Part shown: one piece after another, positions 1-7,675 of the stretch
How positions within the stretch are numbered: the first letter of the stretch is position 1
Layout of the letters: each line of letters begins with the position of its first letter
The notes under the pieces: model-generated
Databases searched by the model: none
The model's input: only the letters and a program-made list of their open reading frames with translations
What the model was told of the DNA's origin: nothing
Assembly: GCF_000015565.1 (NCBI RefSeq)
Contig: NC_008786.1
Location: 3,100,001 to 3,164,000 of the forward strand
Length of the DNA: 64,000 nucleotides
Direction: 5' to 3'
Source: Verminephrobacter eiseniae EF01-2
Lineage (GTDB): Bacteria > Pseudomonadota > Gammaproteobacteria > Burkholderiales > Burkholderiaceae_C
Position numbers and translations under genes: made by a program

Positions 1-1554
1 CCGGTACTGCTCGCGCAGCAGGTTTTTTTGCACCTTGCCCATCGCGTTGCGGGGTAGTTCGTCGACGACAAAGCAGCGTTTGGGCGTTTTGAAGTTGGCC
101 CACTGCGCCCGCAGCGTGGCGATGATGGCTTCGCCGTCGAGCGCGGCGCCCGGCTTGGCAATCACCACGGCCACGCCGACTTCGCCGAAGTCGGGGTGGG
201 GCACGCCCACCAGCGCACTCTCGGCCACGCCGGGCAGCGCATTGATGCAGCCTTCGATCTCGGCCGGGTAGACGTTGTAGCCGCCGCTGATGATCAAGTC
301 CTTGCTGCGCCCGACGATGCTCAGATAGCCGCGTTCATCGAACTGGCCCAGGTCGCCGGTCTTGAACCATCGGTCGCCCGGCGCCGCGCCGGTGAAAGCC
401 TCGGCCGTCTGCTCGGGCATGCGCCAGTAGCCCTTGAACACGTTCGGGCCTTGCACCTGGATCTGGCCGATCTGGCCCACGGGCAGGGGCTGGTCGGCAG
501 CGTCGGCCACGCGCAGGCCCACGCCGGGCAGCGCAAAGCCGACGGTGGCGCCGCGCCGCTCGCTCTGGCCGGCATGGCGCGCATCGGCGCCGTAGGGGTT
601 GGAACTGAGCATCAGGGTCTCGCTCATGCCGTAGCGCTCCAGGATGGAGTGGCCGGTGCGCTGCTGCCAGGCGTCGAAGGTCTCGATCAACAGCGGGGCC
701 GAGCCGCAGATGAACAGGCGCATCCGGCTGGCGGCCTGCCGGTCCAGCCCCGGCTCGGCCAGCAGGCGCACGTAGAACGTGGGCACACCCATGAAAACCG
801 TGGTGCGCGGCAGCGCGGCCAGCACCGCCCGAGGGTCGAACCTGGCCAGCCAGATCATCTTGCTGGCGTTGATCAGCGCGCCATGGATGGCCACGAACAG
901 GCCGTGCACATGAAAGATCGGCAGCGCGTGGAGCAGCACGTCGCCGGGCCGAAAGCCCCAGTAGTCCTTGAGCACCAGCGCATTCGACAGCAGGTTGCCA
1001 TGGGTGAGCATCGCGCCCTTGCTGCGGCCCGTGGTGCCGCTGGTGTAGACGATGGCGGCCAAGTCGTCGGCCTGGCGCGGCACCGGCTGGTGCTGCGCGC
1101 CATGCGCGCTGGCGCGCTCGAGCAGGCTGCCGCTGCGGTCGTCACCGAGCGTGAAAACATGCTGCGTGCCCCGGGTGAAGGCGATCTTGCTGACCCAACT
1201 GAAGTTGCCGGGGGTGCACACCACCACGGCAGGCTCGGCGTTGTCGATGAAGTAGGCGATCTCGGCGCTGCGGTAGGCGGTGTTCAGCGGCAAAAACACG
1301 TGGCCGGCACGCAGCGTGGCCAGGTAGAGCAGCAGGGCCTCGACGGACTTTTCCACCTGCGCCGCGACGCGGCTGCGTTCGGGCAGTTTCAGCGCCGCGA
1401 GCAGGTTGGCGATGCGCGCGCTGGCATGGTCCAGGTCGCGCCAACTGTAGCGCAGCACGCTGCCGTCGGGCGCGCTGGTTTCCACGGCAGTGCCGTCGAG
1501 GTCGGCAGGGAAGGCGGCGCGCAGGGCGCTGAAAAGATTGTGTCCGGTCGTCAT
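1..1554 (-). CDS. matB: Malonyl-CoA synthetase (3' end outside window)
   Basis: Adenylate-forming acyl-CoA synthetase that should convert malonate, ATP and CoA to malonyl-CoA in the cytoplasm. The ATG at 1554 opens a frame that runs to base 1 (518 codons) without a stop. MatB proteins are a little over 500 residues, so only the last few residues should be missing. Visible motifs are the AMP-binding P-loop YTSGTTGRSKGAM, the YGMSE motif, the TGDLG hinge region, and the C-terminal lysine motif in RNAMGKVQKN. It is the last gene of the GntR / malonyl-CoA decarboxylase / Bug receptor / synthetase cluster, and that context picks malonate over other acyl substrates. A 129-bp gap separates it from the Bug gene. 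Confidence 0.88.
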   Translation of the reverse strand, partial: MTTGHNLFSALRAAFPADLDGTAVETSAPDGSVLRYSWRDLDHASARIANLLAALKLPERSRVAAQVEKSVEALLLYLATLRAGHVFLPLNTAYRSAEIAYFIDNAEPAVVVCTPGNFSWVSKIAFTRGTQHVFTLGDDRSGSLLERASAHGAQHQPVPRQADDLAAIVYTSGTTGRSKGAMLTHGNLLSNALVLKDYWGFRPGDVLLHALPIFHVHGLFVAIHGALINASKMIWLARFDPRAVLAALPRTTVFMGVPTFYVRLLAEPGLDRQAASRMRLFICGSAPLLIETFDAWQQRTGHSILERYGMSETLMLSSNPYGADARHAGQSERRGATVGFALPGVGLRVADAADQPLPVGQIGQIQVQGPNVFKGYWRMPEQTAEAFTGAAPGDRWFKTGDLGQFDERGYLSIVGRSKDLIISGGYNVYPAEIEGCINALPGVAESALVGVPHPDFGEVGVAVVIAKPGAALDGEAIIATLRAQWANFKTPKRCFVVDELPRNAMGKVQKNLLREQYR

Positions 1555-1683
1555 GGCAGGTGGATGGCAGGGTTTGTGGCAGTGATGCATCGACTCTGTT
1601 TTCGATGGCTGTTGGTGCACGGAAATCATGCGCTGCAACTCGTTTCGATACTCTGAATGCTGCGCAATGCAGCGGCATCGATC

Positions 1684-2667
1684 TCAATCGGGCTTTACGC
1701 CGGCAGTCTTGACCACTTGGGCCCAGCGCCTGAGCTCGCTGCCGACAAAGGCGCCGAACTGCTGCTGCGTCATGCCGCCGTAGTCCGCGCCGTTGCTGGC
1801 CCACAGGGCCTTGATGTTTTCGGCGCTCCCCAGGCGCTGGATTTCATCGACGATGCGCGCCTGCACCTCGGCGGGCGTGCCCCGGGGCGCCCACAGGCCG
1901 TACCAGGTGGTCACGGTGTAGTCGGGCAAACCCACTTCGGCGGCGCAGGGAATATCCGGCAAGGCCGGGTTGCGCCGGGCGCCCGAGACCATCAGCGCCT
2001 TGATGCGCCCGCTCTTGATATGCGTGGCCGATGAGCCCAGGCCGTCGAACATCATGTCGACATTGCCGGCGATCAAGTCCTGCAGCGCCGGGCCTGCGCC
2101 GCGATAGGGAATATGGGTGATGAAGGTGCCGGTTTGCTGCTTGAACAGCTCAGCGGCCAGATGGTGCGAGGTGCCAGCCCCGGCCGAGCCGTAATTGAGC
2201 TTGGCCGGGTGGCGTTTGACATGCTCCAGGAACTGCCGGAAGTTGGCCGAGGGCGTCCCCGGGTGGACCACCACGACCTGGGGCACATTGGCCAGCAGGG
2301 CCAGCGCGATCAGGTCTTTTTCGATGTCGTAATCGAGCCTGGGGTACATGGCAGGGGCAATCGCATGGTGCACGGCCCCCATGAACAGGGTGTAGCCGTC
2401 CGGCGCGGCCCGGGCGGCGAAGCTCGCCCCGAGCGTGCCGCCGGCGCCGCCACGGTTGTCTACCACCAGGGTCTTGCCGGTGTTTTTGGCAAACTGCGCC
2501 GCCAGTGGCCGGGCAAATGCGTCGGTGCCACCCCCGGCAGGAAATGGCACCACCAAGGTGACCGGCCGGGCGGGCCAGTTGCTTTGCGCCCGGCTGCTGC
2601 CGGCCCGGCCCAGCCCTGCGGCAATGCCGAGCAGGGCCGCCCGGCGCTGGATTGTCCCGTTGCTCAT
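1684..2667 (-). CDS. Tripartite tricarboxylate transporter (Bug) substrate-binding protein
   Basis: 327-residue periplasmic receptor of the Bug/TctC family. The start has a basic, hydrophobic, alanine-rich leader ending near SSRAQ. It is followed by the family opening WPARPVTLVVPFPAGGGTD, the DNRGGAGG segment and a later YGSAGAGTSHHLA ligand-loop motif. Such receptors bind carboxylates and pass them to TctAB-type membrane proteins, which are not encoded nearby. Orphan receptors of this kind are common in Burkholderiales. Its place between malonyl-CoA decarboxylase and synthetase suggests malonate or a related dicarboxylate as ligand; this is inference from context only. Confidence 0.85.
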   Translation of the reverse strand: MSNGTIQRRAALLGIAAGLGRAGSSRAQSNWPARPVTLVVPFPAGGGTDAFARPLAAQFAKNTGKTLVVDNRGGAGGTLGASFAARAAPDGYTLFMGAVHHAIAPAMYPRLDYDIEKDLIALALLANVPQVVVVHPGTPSANFRQFLEHVKRHPAKLNYGSAGAGTSHHLAAELFKQQTGTFITHIPYRGAGPALQDLIAGNVDMMFDGLGSSATHIKSGRIKALMVSGARRNPALPDIPCAAEVGLPDYTVTTWYGLWAPRGTPAEVQARIVDEIQRLGSAENIKALWASNGADYGGMTQQQFGAFVGSELRRWAQVVKTAGVKPD

Positions 2668-2734
2668 TCTTTCTCGTCTCCTTCGTCGTCAGCAAAATCG
2701 CCCAGGGCCGGCCGGGGCCGCGCCAAGATATCAA

Positions 2735-4243
2735 TCATCGATCGTGGCACAGGCTGTCGATACCAGCCGACACCGGCACCGTGCCCTGCGCCAGCAGGCT
2801 GCGGTGCTTGTCGATGCGCTTGAGGTCGTACAGGTAATTGACCATCAGCCCATAGGACTGCTTCAAGCCCTTGGACGAGGGGTCGCCGGCCCAATTGAGC
2901 CGCTCGACCCGCGCCCCGTTGCCCAGGTGAAAGCGCGCCACCGGGTCCAGCGGCTTGCCCTCCTGCATCGCGCGGCCCAGATAGTACGCGGCGCATTCCT
3001 GCAGCAGTTGCCGCACGGGTGATTTGGCATCGAGCTCCAGCGCCTTGTCGCTGGCCGCCAGCAGCGGCGCGGCCTGCGGGTGCTCGACGCCCAGCGCGCG
3101 GCCCAGCTCGGCGCGGCGCTTGTCGTCCAGGCGCTCGATCATGGCGCCGGCATGCTTGCCCAGCCAGGCGCGAAAACCCGGAATCGGCGAGAGCGTGGCA
3201 AAGGTGCGCAGCCGGGGGAATTCGGCCGTCAGCGTCTGCACCACATGCTTGATCAGCGCGTCGCCAAAGCCCACGCCGCGCAGCCCGGTCTGGGTGTTGC
3301 TGATCGAGTAGAAGATCGCCGTGGTGGCCTTGGACAGGTCGGCCGGTGCCGCTGCCTCGTCCAGCAACGGCGCGATGCTGTGCGATATCCGATCGACCAG
3401 GGCCACCTCGACGAAGATCAGCGGCTCGCTGGGCAGCCGGGGGTGGAAGAAGCCGTAGCAGCGGCGGTCGCAGTCGAGCCGGTTTTTCAGGTCGGCCCAA
3501 CTGCGGATGTCGTGCACCGCCTCGTACTTGATGAGTTTTTCGATCAGCGAGGCCGGCGAATCCCAGGACAGGCGGCGCAGTTCCAGAAAGGCCACGTCGA
3601 ACCAGGTGCCAAACAGATGCTCGAGTTCGGCATCGAGCGCCAGCAGACGCTTGTCAGACTTGAGCAGCGGCAGCAGCTCGGCGCGCATGTCGAGCAAAAA
3701 GCGCAGGCCCTCGGGGAACACCGCAAAGCGCTGCAACAGCCGCGTGCGCTGCGAGACCAGGGCGCGGCGCAGGCTGATCTCGGCCTGGCCCTCTTCGTCC
3801 GTGCCGGCCGCAGCCTCGTACCGCTGGCGCGCCGATTCGAAGCGCGTGGCGTCGGGGGCGAACTGCTCGCACATCAGCAGCCACATGTCGCGCCGCTGCC
3901 CGGGCTCGGCCTGCGCGTACCACGCGGCCACGGCCTGGGCGCGGCGCCCGCCTTCGTGCTCGCTGACCTGCGGGGCCACCACCTCTTGCAAGTCGGTCAG
4001 CAGGCGGCGCAATGCGCGCGGCGGCAGCGCCTCCTGCCCGCGCCGCAGCGTGGCATGCAGCCGCTCGTGCGTCGAGCGCGGCGCGGCGCCGTCGGCCACG
4101 GATGGGGCGGGTTTGGCGGCCTTGTCGCCTGCCTCATCGGTCGCCTTGTCGGGTGCCTTGCCACCTGCCTTGTGGGCAGGCGGCGTGATGCTGCGCAGGC
4201 GGGACACGCTGCGGGCGATCCATTCGGGGGTGCTGTGCATCAT
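2735..4243 (-). CDS. matA: Malonyl-CoA decarboxylase
   Basis: 502-residue enzyme converting malonyl-CoA to acetyl-CoA and CO2. The C-terminal catalytic domain is recognisable by CYGFFHPRLPSEPLIFVEVA, the IFYSISNTQ segment and the FATLSPIPGF motif. The first 70 residues are low-complexity, rich in K, D and A, and are probably a flexible leader. The start at 4243 (MMHSTPEWIARS) is chosen because its ATG overlaps the TGA of the upstream GntR gene by four bases (ATGA), which implies translational coupling. A longer open frame reaches upstream but only overlaps the regulator. Together with the synthetase at 1-1554 it makes a malonate to acetyl-CoA route. Confidence 0.9.
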   Translation of the reverse strand: MMHSTPEWIARSVSRLRSITPPAHKAGGKAPDKATDEAGDKAAKPAPSVADGAAPRSTHERLHATLRRGQEALPPRALRRLLTDLQEVVAPQVSEHEGGRRAQAVAAWYAQAEPGQRRDMWLLMCEQFAPDATRFESARQRYEAAAGTDEEGQAEISLRRALVSQRTRLLQRFAVFPEGLRFLLDMRAELLPLLKSDKRLLALDAELEHLFGTWFDVAFLELRRLSWDSPASLIEKLIKYEAVHDIRSWADLKNRLDCDRRCYGFFHPRLPSEPLIFVEVALVDRISHSIAPLLDEAAAPADLSKATTAIFYSISNTQTGLRGVGFGDALIKHVVQTLTAEFPRLRTFATLSPIPGFRAWLGKHAGAMIERLDDKRRAELGRALGVEHPQAAPLLAASDKALELDAKSPVRQLLQECAAYYLGRAMQEGKPLDPVARFHLGNGARVERLNWAGDPSSKGLKQSYGLMVNYLYDLKRIDKHRSLLAQGTVPVSAGIDSLCHDR

Positions 4244-4908
4244 GGTGTCAGCCTGGATGGTTGTTGACGGGCAATGTCGCGCAGCGCAGCGCGTTGGCGC
4301 AACAGATGCTCGCGCATGGCCTGTTCGGCGGCGTTGCAGTCGCGCGCCTTGAGCGCCGCGAACACGGCCATATGCTCGGCCAGGCTTTGCTGCAACCGGC
4401 CCGGCGCATGCAGTTGCTGGAGCCGCGCCAGGCGCAGGATCTTGCGCAGATCGCCAATCACCTGGGCCAGCCAGCGGTTGTCGGCCAGCGTGATGAAGGC
4501 TTCGTGAATGGCGTAGTTCGCCTCGTAATAGTCCGGGATGCGTCCCTGCTCCGCGCACAGTTGCAGCCGCTGGTGCAGGGCCTCCAGCGCGGCCACATCT
4601 GCGCCGCCCACCCGGCGCGTGGCCTCGTGCGCGGCGCGGCCTTCGAGCAATGCCATCACCGGGAAGATCTCGTCCAGATCGCGCTCGCTGACCTCGGCCA
4701 CAAAGCAGCCCCGGCGCGGCTCGTGGCGCAGCAGACCTTCGGCCACCAGCACCTTGAGCGCCTCGCGCAGCGGAGTGCGCGAAATGGCCAGCCGTTCGCA
4801 CAGGGCGGCCTCGTCGAGAAAACTGCCCGGCGCCAGCGCCCCCGCGAAGATTTGCGCGCGCAGCCGCGCGGCGGCGGCGTTGTGCAGGGAGTCGGGGGTA
4901 GGGCGCAT
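4240..4908 (-). CDS. matR: GntR/FadR-type regulator of the malonate operon
   Basis: 222-residue transcription factor. An N-terminal winged helix-turn-helix (roughly residues 10-75, containing LAISRTPLREALKVLVAEGL) is followed by an all-helical FCD ligand domain. It is the first gene of the malonate cluster and overlaps the decarboxylase gene by four bases, so it is likely autoregulated with it and responds to malonate or malonyl-CoA. This is inferred from known MatR-type regulators, not shown by the sequence. A palindrome at 5107-5126 upstream is a possible operator. Confidence 0.82.
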   Translation of the reverse strand: MRPTPDSLHNAAAARLRAQIFAGALAPGSFLDEAALCERLAISRTPLREALKVLVAEGLLRHEPRRGCFVAEVSERDLDEIFPVMALLEGRAAHEATRRVGGADVAALEALHQRLQLCAEQGRIPDYYEANYAIHEAFITLADNRWLAQVIGDLRKILRLARLQQLHAPGRLQQSLAEHMAVFAALKARDCNAAEQAMREHLLRQRAALRDIARQQPSRLTP

Positions 4909-5106
4909 GTGGAGAGCAGACAGGCCAGGCGGGTGAAAAAAGCAGGCAACGCGATCGTGTAACGGGCAGGGGCCGGGGTGGGATGATCAGGGTTTACCCT
5001 TGGTTTTTCGGGGGTTGACCGGAAAGCCCGGAGGCGCCCCGGTGGCAGTTTCGGCAACCATCATCATTCAAAAATACGGCAACCGCCAAGATTGTCGGTC
5101 AATCAG

Positions 5107-5126
5107 CATAATTTTCGATAATTATG
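5107..5126. promoter_or_regulatory. Palindrome CATAATT-N6-AATTATG, candidate operator
   Basis: Two perfect 7-bp arms (5107-5113 and 5120-5126) separated by six bases, in an AT-rich patch of a GC-rich region and about 200 bp upstream of the GntR start. The size and symmetry fit a dimeric winged-helix regulator site. Which regulator would bind is not known. Confidence 0.3.
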
Positions 5127-5424
5127 TGAAGTGACTGGCAAAAAGACCACAGACGATCGTTCGCCCGTGCCGAGACCCCTTCAAGCAACGATCCATTTCC
5201 CAACCCTTGCCGCTGCCATCCCCCAGCGCTGCCTACAAATGCCGCCATCCGGCAGACCGTTCCGCGCTTGACCGACGCAGCCCGTGTGGCGGTGGACGAG
5301 AGACGCCGGGCGGCCCTCATGCGCGCGGTCGACCATCCGCACGCGGCGAACACGCCCAGCACACGCCCGGTCGAAGCCGCACGGCAAACCGGGCCGATGG
5401 TGATCTGCATGTCCGGGACCCTGG

Positions 5425-5448
5425 TATCCTCCCCTCCAGCATAGGATA
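5425..5448 (+). promoter_or_regulatory. Candidate CsoR/RcnR-family operator (TATCCT-N12-AGGATA)
   Basis: A 6-bp inverted repeat (5425-5430 and 5443-5448) flanks a C-rich core (CCCCTCC), seven bases before the sensor ATG at 5456. DUF156 repressors such as RcnR and InrS are known to bind sites with a G/C tract flanked by AT-rich inverted arms. Binding here would also cover the ribosome-binding site, consistent with autorepression of the csoR-rcnA pair. Confidence 0.45.
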
Positions 5449-5455
5449 TGGACAG

Positions 5456-5725
5456 ATGAACACACACACATCGCACCCCGACATCATCAAGCGCCTCAAA
5501 CGTGCCGAAGGCCACCTCAAGGGCATCATCGCGATGCTCGAGGCAGAACGCAGTTGCCTGGAAATCGCCCAGCAGTTGCAAGCGGTCGAGAGCGCGCTTG
5601 GCAACGCAAAAAAAGCACTGGTTCACGATCACATCGAGCATTGTCTTGAACACGCCATCGGCGACAACCCCAGGGACTCTGGTCGAGCCATCCGCGAATT
5701 CAAGGAAATCACCAAGTATTTATAA
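5456..5725 (+). CDS. Metal-sensing repressor, CsoR/RcnR (DUF156) family
   Basis: 89-residue all-helical repressor. The ATG at 5456 is chosen because family conservation begins there (HPDIIKRLKRAEGHLKGI); a longer frame starts upstream at 5207 but its extra part has no family character. The metal-ligand positions read Cys34, His59 and Cys63, with spacing identical to CsoR (C-H-C) and InrS, whereas E. coli RcnR has C-H-H. His4 and His7 could add ligands. It sits 11 bp before an RcnA-type exporter, so nickel or cobalt is the likely effector despite the copper-like ligand set. It is probably self-regulated through the inverted repeat just upstream. Confidence 0.85.
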   Translation: MNTHTSHPDIIKRLKRAEGHLKGIIAMLEAERSCLEIAQQLQAVESALGNAKKALVHDHIEHCLEHAIGDNPRDSGRAIREFKEITKYL

Positions 5726-5736
5726 GGGGTCCCGGC

Positions 5737-6498
5737 ATGACGGATTTACTGCAACAGGGCGTTGGCAGCGCCTGGCTTTTCATTCCCGGCGCCATTTCGT
5801 TGGGCGCTTTGCATGGGCTTGAGCCGGGGCATTCCAAGGCGGTGATGGCCGCTTTCATCGTTGCCATTCGCGGCACCGTGGGCCAGGCCATCATGCTTGG
5901 CTTGGCGGCCATGGTCTCGCATACCGCCGTGGTGTGGCTGCTTGCCTTCCTTGGCATGCGCAGCCAGTGGAATGCCGAATCCTCCGAGCCGTACTTTCAA
6001 TTGGCATCCGGCATGTCGATCGTCGCCATTGCCGTCTGGATGGCGTGGCGAACCTGGCGTGGGTCGCATCACCATGGTCATGCCGCCCTGCCTGAAGGCG
6101 CTGCATCCGCTGGCCAGGACCCGCATGAGCTGGCACATGCCAACGAGATCCGGCAGCGCTTTGGTGACGGCAAGGCAAGCAATCGCCAAATCATGCTCTT
6201 TGGCATCACCAGTGGATTGATTCCCTGCCCGGCAGCGATCACCGTATTGCTGCTGTGCCTGCAACTCAAGCAAGTCGCGCTGGGGGCCACGCTGGTGCTG
6301 TGCTTCAGCATCGGTCTGGCGCTGACGATGGTGTTGTCTGGCGTTGTCGCTGCCATCAGCGTGCGCCATGTTTCCAGGCGCTGGTCAGGTTTTGGCGAGT
6401 TTGCGCGCAGGGTGCCTTATGTCTCAAGCGCCCTGATCGTGTCGTTGGGGCTGTACGTCAGCTATTGCGGCTGGATGGCGCTATCGGGTGTGGCATGA
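5737..6498 (+). CDS. rcnA: Nickel/cobalt efflux protein, RcnA/NicO family
   Basis: 253-residue inner-membrane exporter with about six hydrophobic segments. The first helix carries the family motif LGALHGLEPGHSK, and a cytoplasmic histidine-containing loop (GSHHHGH near residue 110) precedes ITSGLIPCPAAITVLLL, the second conserved NicO motif. The family exports Ni(II) and Co(II). It follows the DUF156 sensor by 11 bp with AGGGG upstream of the ATG, so the two form one operon. The His loop is much shorter than in E. coli RcnA. Confidence 0.88.
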   Translation: MTDLLQQGVGSAWLFIPGAISLGALHGLEPGHSKAVMAAFIVAIRGTVGQAIMLGLAAMVSHTAVVWLLAFLGMRSQWNAESSEPYFQLASGMSIVAIAVWMAWRTWRGSHHHGHAALPEGAASAGQDPHELAHANEIRQRFGDGKASNRQIMLFGITSGLIPCPAAITVLLLCLQLKQVALGATLVLCFSIGLALTMVLSGVVAAISVRHVSRRWSGFGEFARRVPYVSSALIVSLGLYVSYCGWMALSGVA

Positions 6499-6606
6499 GA
6501 GAAAATTCACCAGCAGCCATGCTTGGCGCCTGGCACCAGCGTCGCTGCCGGCGGGCAGGCCGGTGGGTTTGCGCGACGACCCATTCGGCATGAGCGTTTG
6601 CCGATA

Positions 6607-6637
6607 CGATGGTCGTGACATATCGATGGTCGTGACA
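6607..6637 (+). repeat. Short tandem repeat CGATGGTCGTGACA x2
   Basis: The 14-mer occurs at 6607-6620 and again at 6624-6637 (17-bp period), directly before the rbgA start codons. It may be a chance duplication or a regulator half-site pair. Confidence 0.4.
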
Positions 6638-6656
6638 CATGAAAGCACCCCCGCAC

Positions 6657-7628
6657 ATGGCCATACAGTGGTTCCCCGGTCACATGCATTTGACCCGAAA
6701 AGCCATCACCGAACGCATCGGGGACATCGATGCCGTGATCGAGGTGCTCGACGCGCGCCTGCCAGGCTCCAGCGCCAATCCGCTGCTGGCCGAGCTTACC
6801 GGCCGCAAACCCAGGCTCAAGGTGCTCAACAAGCAGGATCTGGCCGACCCCGAGCGCACCGCGCTGTGGCTGGCCTGGTACCAGGCCCAGGACGGCACCA
6901 GCGCCGTGGCACTGGACGCATCCGGGCCTGCGCCCGTCCGCCAACTGATAGCCGACTGCCACCGGCTGGCGCCCCACCGGGGCGGCATGGCCAAGCCCAT
7001 GCGTGTGCTGATCTGCGGCGTGCCGAACGTGGGCAAGTCGACGCTGATCAACCGCCTGAGCCACAAGCGCCAGGCCAAGACCGGCGACGAAGCCGGCGTC
7101 ACCCGACAGGAGCAACGCATCACGCTGGCCGATGACTTCTACCTGTGGGACACGCCGGGCATGCTGTGGCCGCGCATCATCGTGCCCGAGAGCGGCGACC
7201 ACTTGGCCGCCAGCGGCGCCATAGGCCGCAATGCCTACGACGAAGAACTGGTCGCGCTGCAACTGCTGCGCCGTCTGCAACGGCACTATGCCCCGCTGCT
7301 GGAGGCACGCTACCGGCTCGGCCTGCCCGCAGACGCCCTGGCCAGCCTGCACGACGAAGAACTGCTCCAGGCCATTGGCCGCAAACGCGGCGCCATGCAG
7401 GATGGCGGCCAAGTGAACCGGCAAAAGACCGCCGAGATCGTGCTGACCGATTTCCGCAGCGCCAGCCTGGGCCGCATCACACTGGAAACCCCGCGAGAAT
7501 TCGACGCTTGGCGCGCCGCCGCCCTGGCCCGGGACGCCGAGCGCCAGGCGAGCAAGGACGCGCGCCGCAAAGCCAGGAGCGCGGGCCAGGGTGCATATGC
7601 ACCCGCATCGGCGCGCAAGCCAGGCTGA
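6657..7628 (+). CDS. rbgA: Ribosome biogenesis GTPase RbgA/YlqF
   Basis: Circularly permuted GTPase acting in late large-subunit assembly. The G motifs appear in permuted order: G4 NKQD at residues 58-61, then G1 GVPNVGKST, then G3 DTPGM. The start at 6657 is preferred because RbgA proteins typically begin [10 protein letters not shown]; an in-frame ATG at 6639 would add six residues. The C-terminus is a basic tail rich in R, K and A. Length (323 residues) is normal. glmS follows 47 bp downstream on the same strand. Confidence 0.88.
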   Translation: MAIQWFPGHMHLTRKAITERIGDIDAVIEVLDARLPGSSANPLLAELTGRKPRLKVLNKQDLADPERTALWLAWYQAQDGTSAVALDASGPAPVRQLIADCHRLAPHRGGMAKPMRVLICGVPNVGKSTLINRLSHKRQAKTGDEAGVTRQEQRITLADDFYLWDTPGMLWPRIIVPESGDHLAASGAIGRNAYDEELVALQLLRRLQRHYAPLLEARYRLGLPADALASLHDEELLQAIGRKRGAMQDGGQVNRQKTAEIVLTDFRSASLGRITLETPREFDAWRAAALARDAERQASKDARRKARSAGQGAYAPASARKPG

Positions 7629-7675
7629 GCGCCTGCGCCTTGTTACCATCGCTTTCCACCCAAGAGGCATCCACC

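Larger units (their letters stand above)
4909..5455. other. Divergent intergenic region between malonate regulator and metal-sensor genes
   Basis: About 550 bp with no convincing gene. It must hold the promoters of the minus-strand malonate operon and the plus-strand csoR/rcnA pair. The only structures seen are the AT-rich palindrome at 5107-5126 and the inverted repeat at 5425-5448. The segment 5040-5135 is clearly more AT-rich than its surroundings, as expected for a promoter region. Open frames across it on both strands look like high-GC shadows. Confidence 0.5.

Noticed and set aside
5099..5653. Minus-strand 184-codon frame over the csoR-like gene
   Set aside because: Opposite to a well-conserved DUF156 protein and lacking any family character.
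7145..7675. N-terminal extension of glmS reading through rbgA
   Set aside because: GlmS requires Cys directly after the initiator Met, which fixes the start at 7676.
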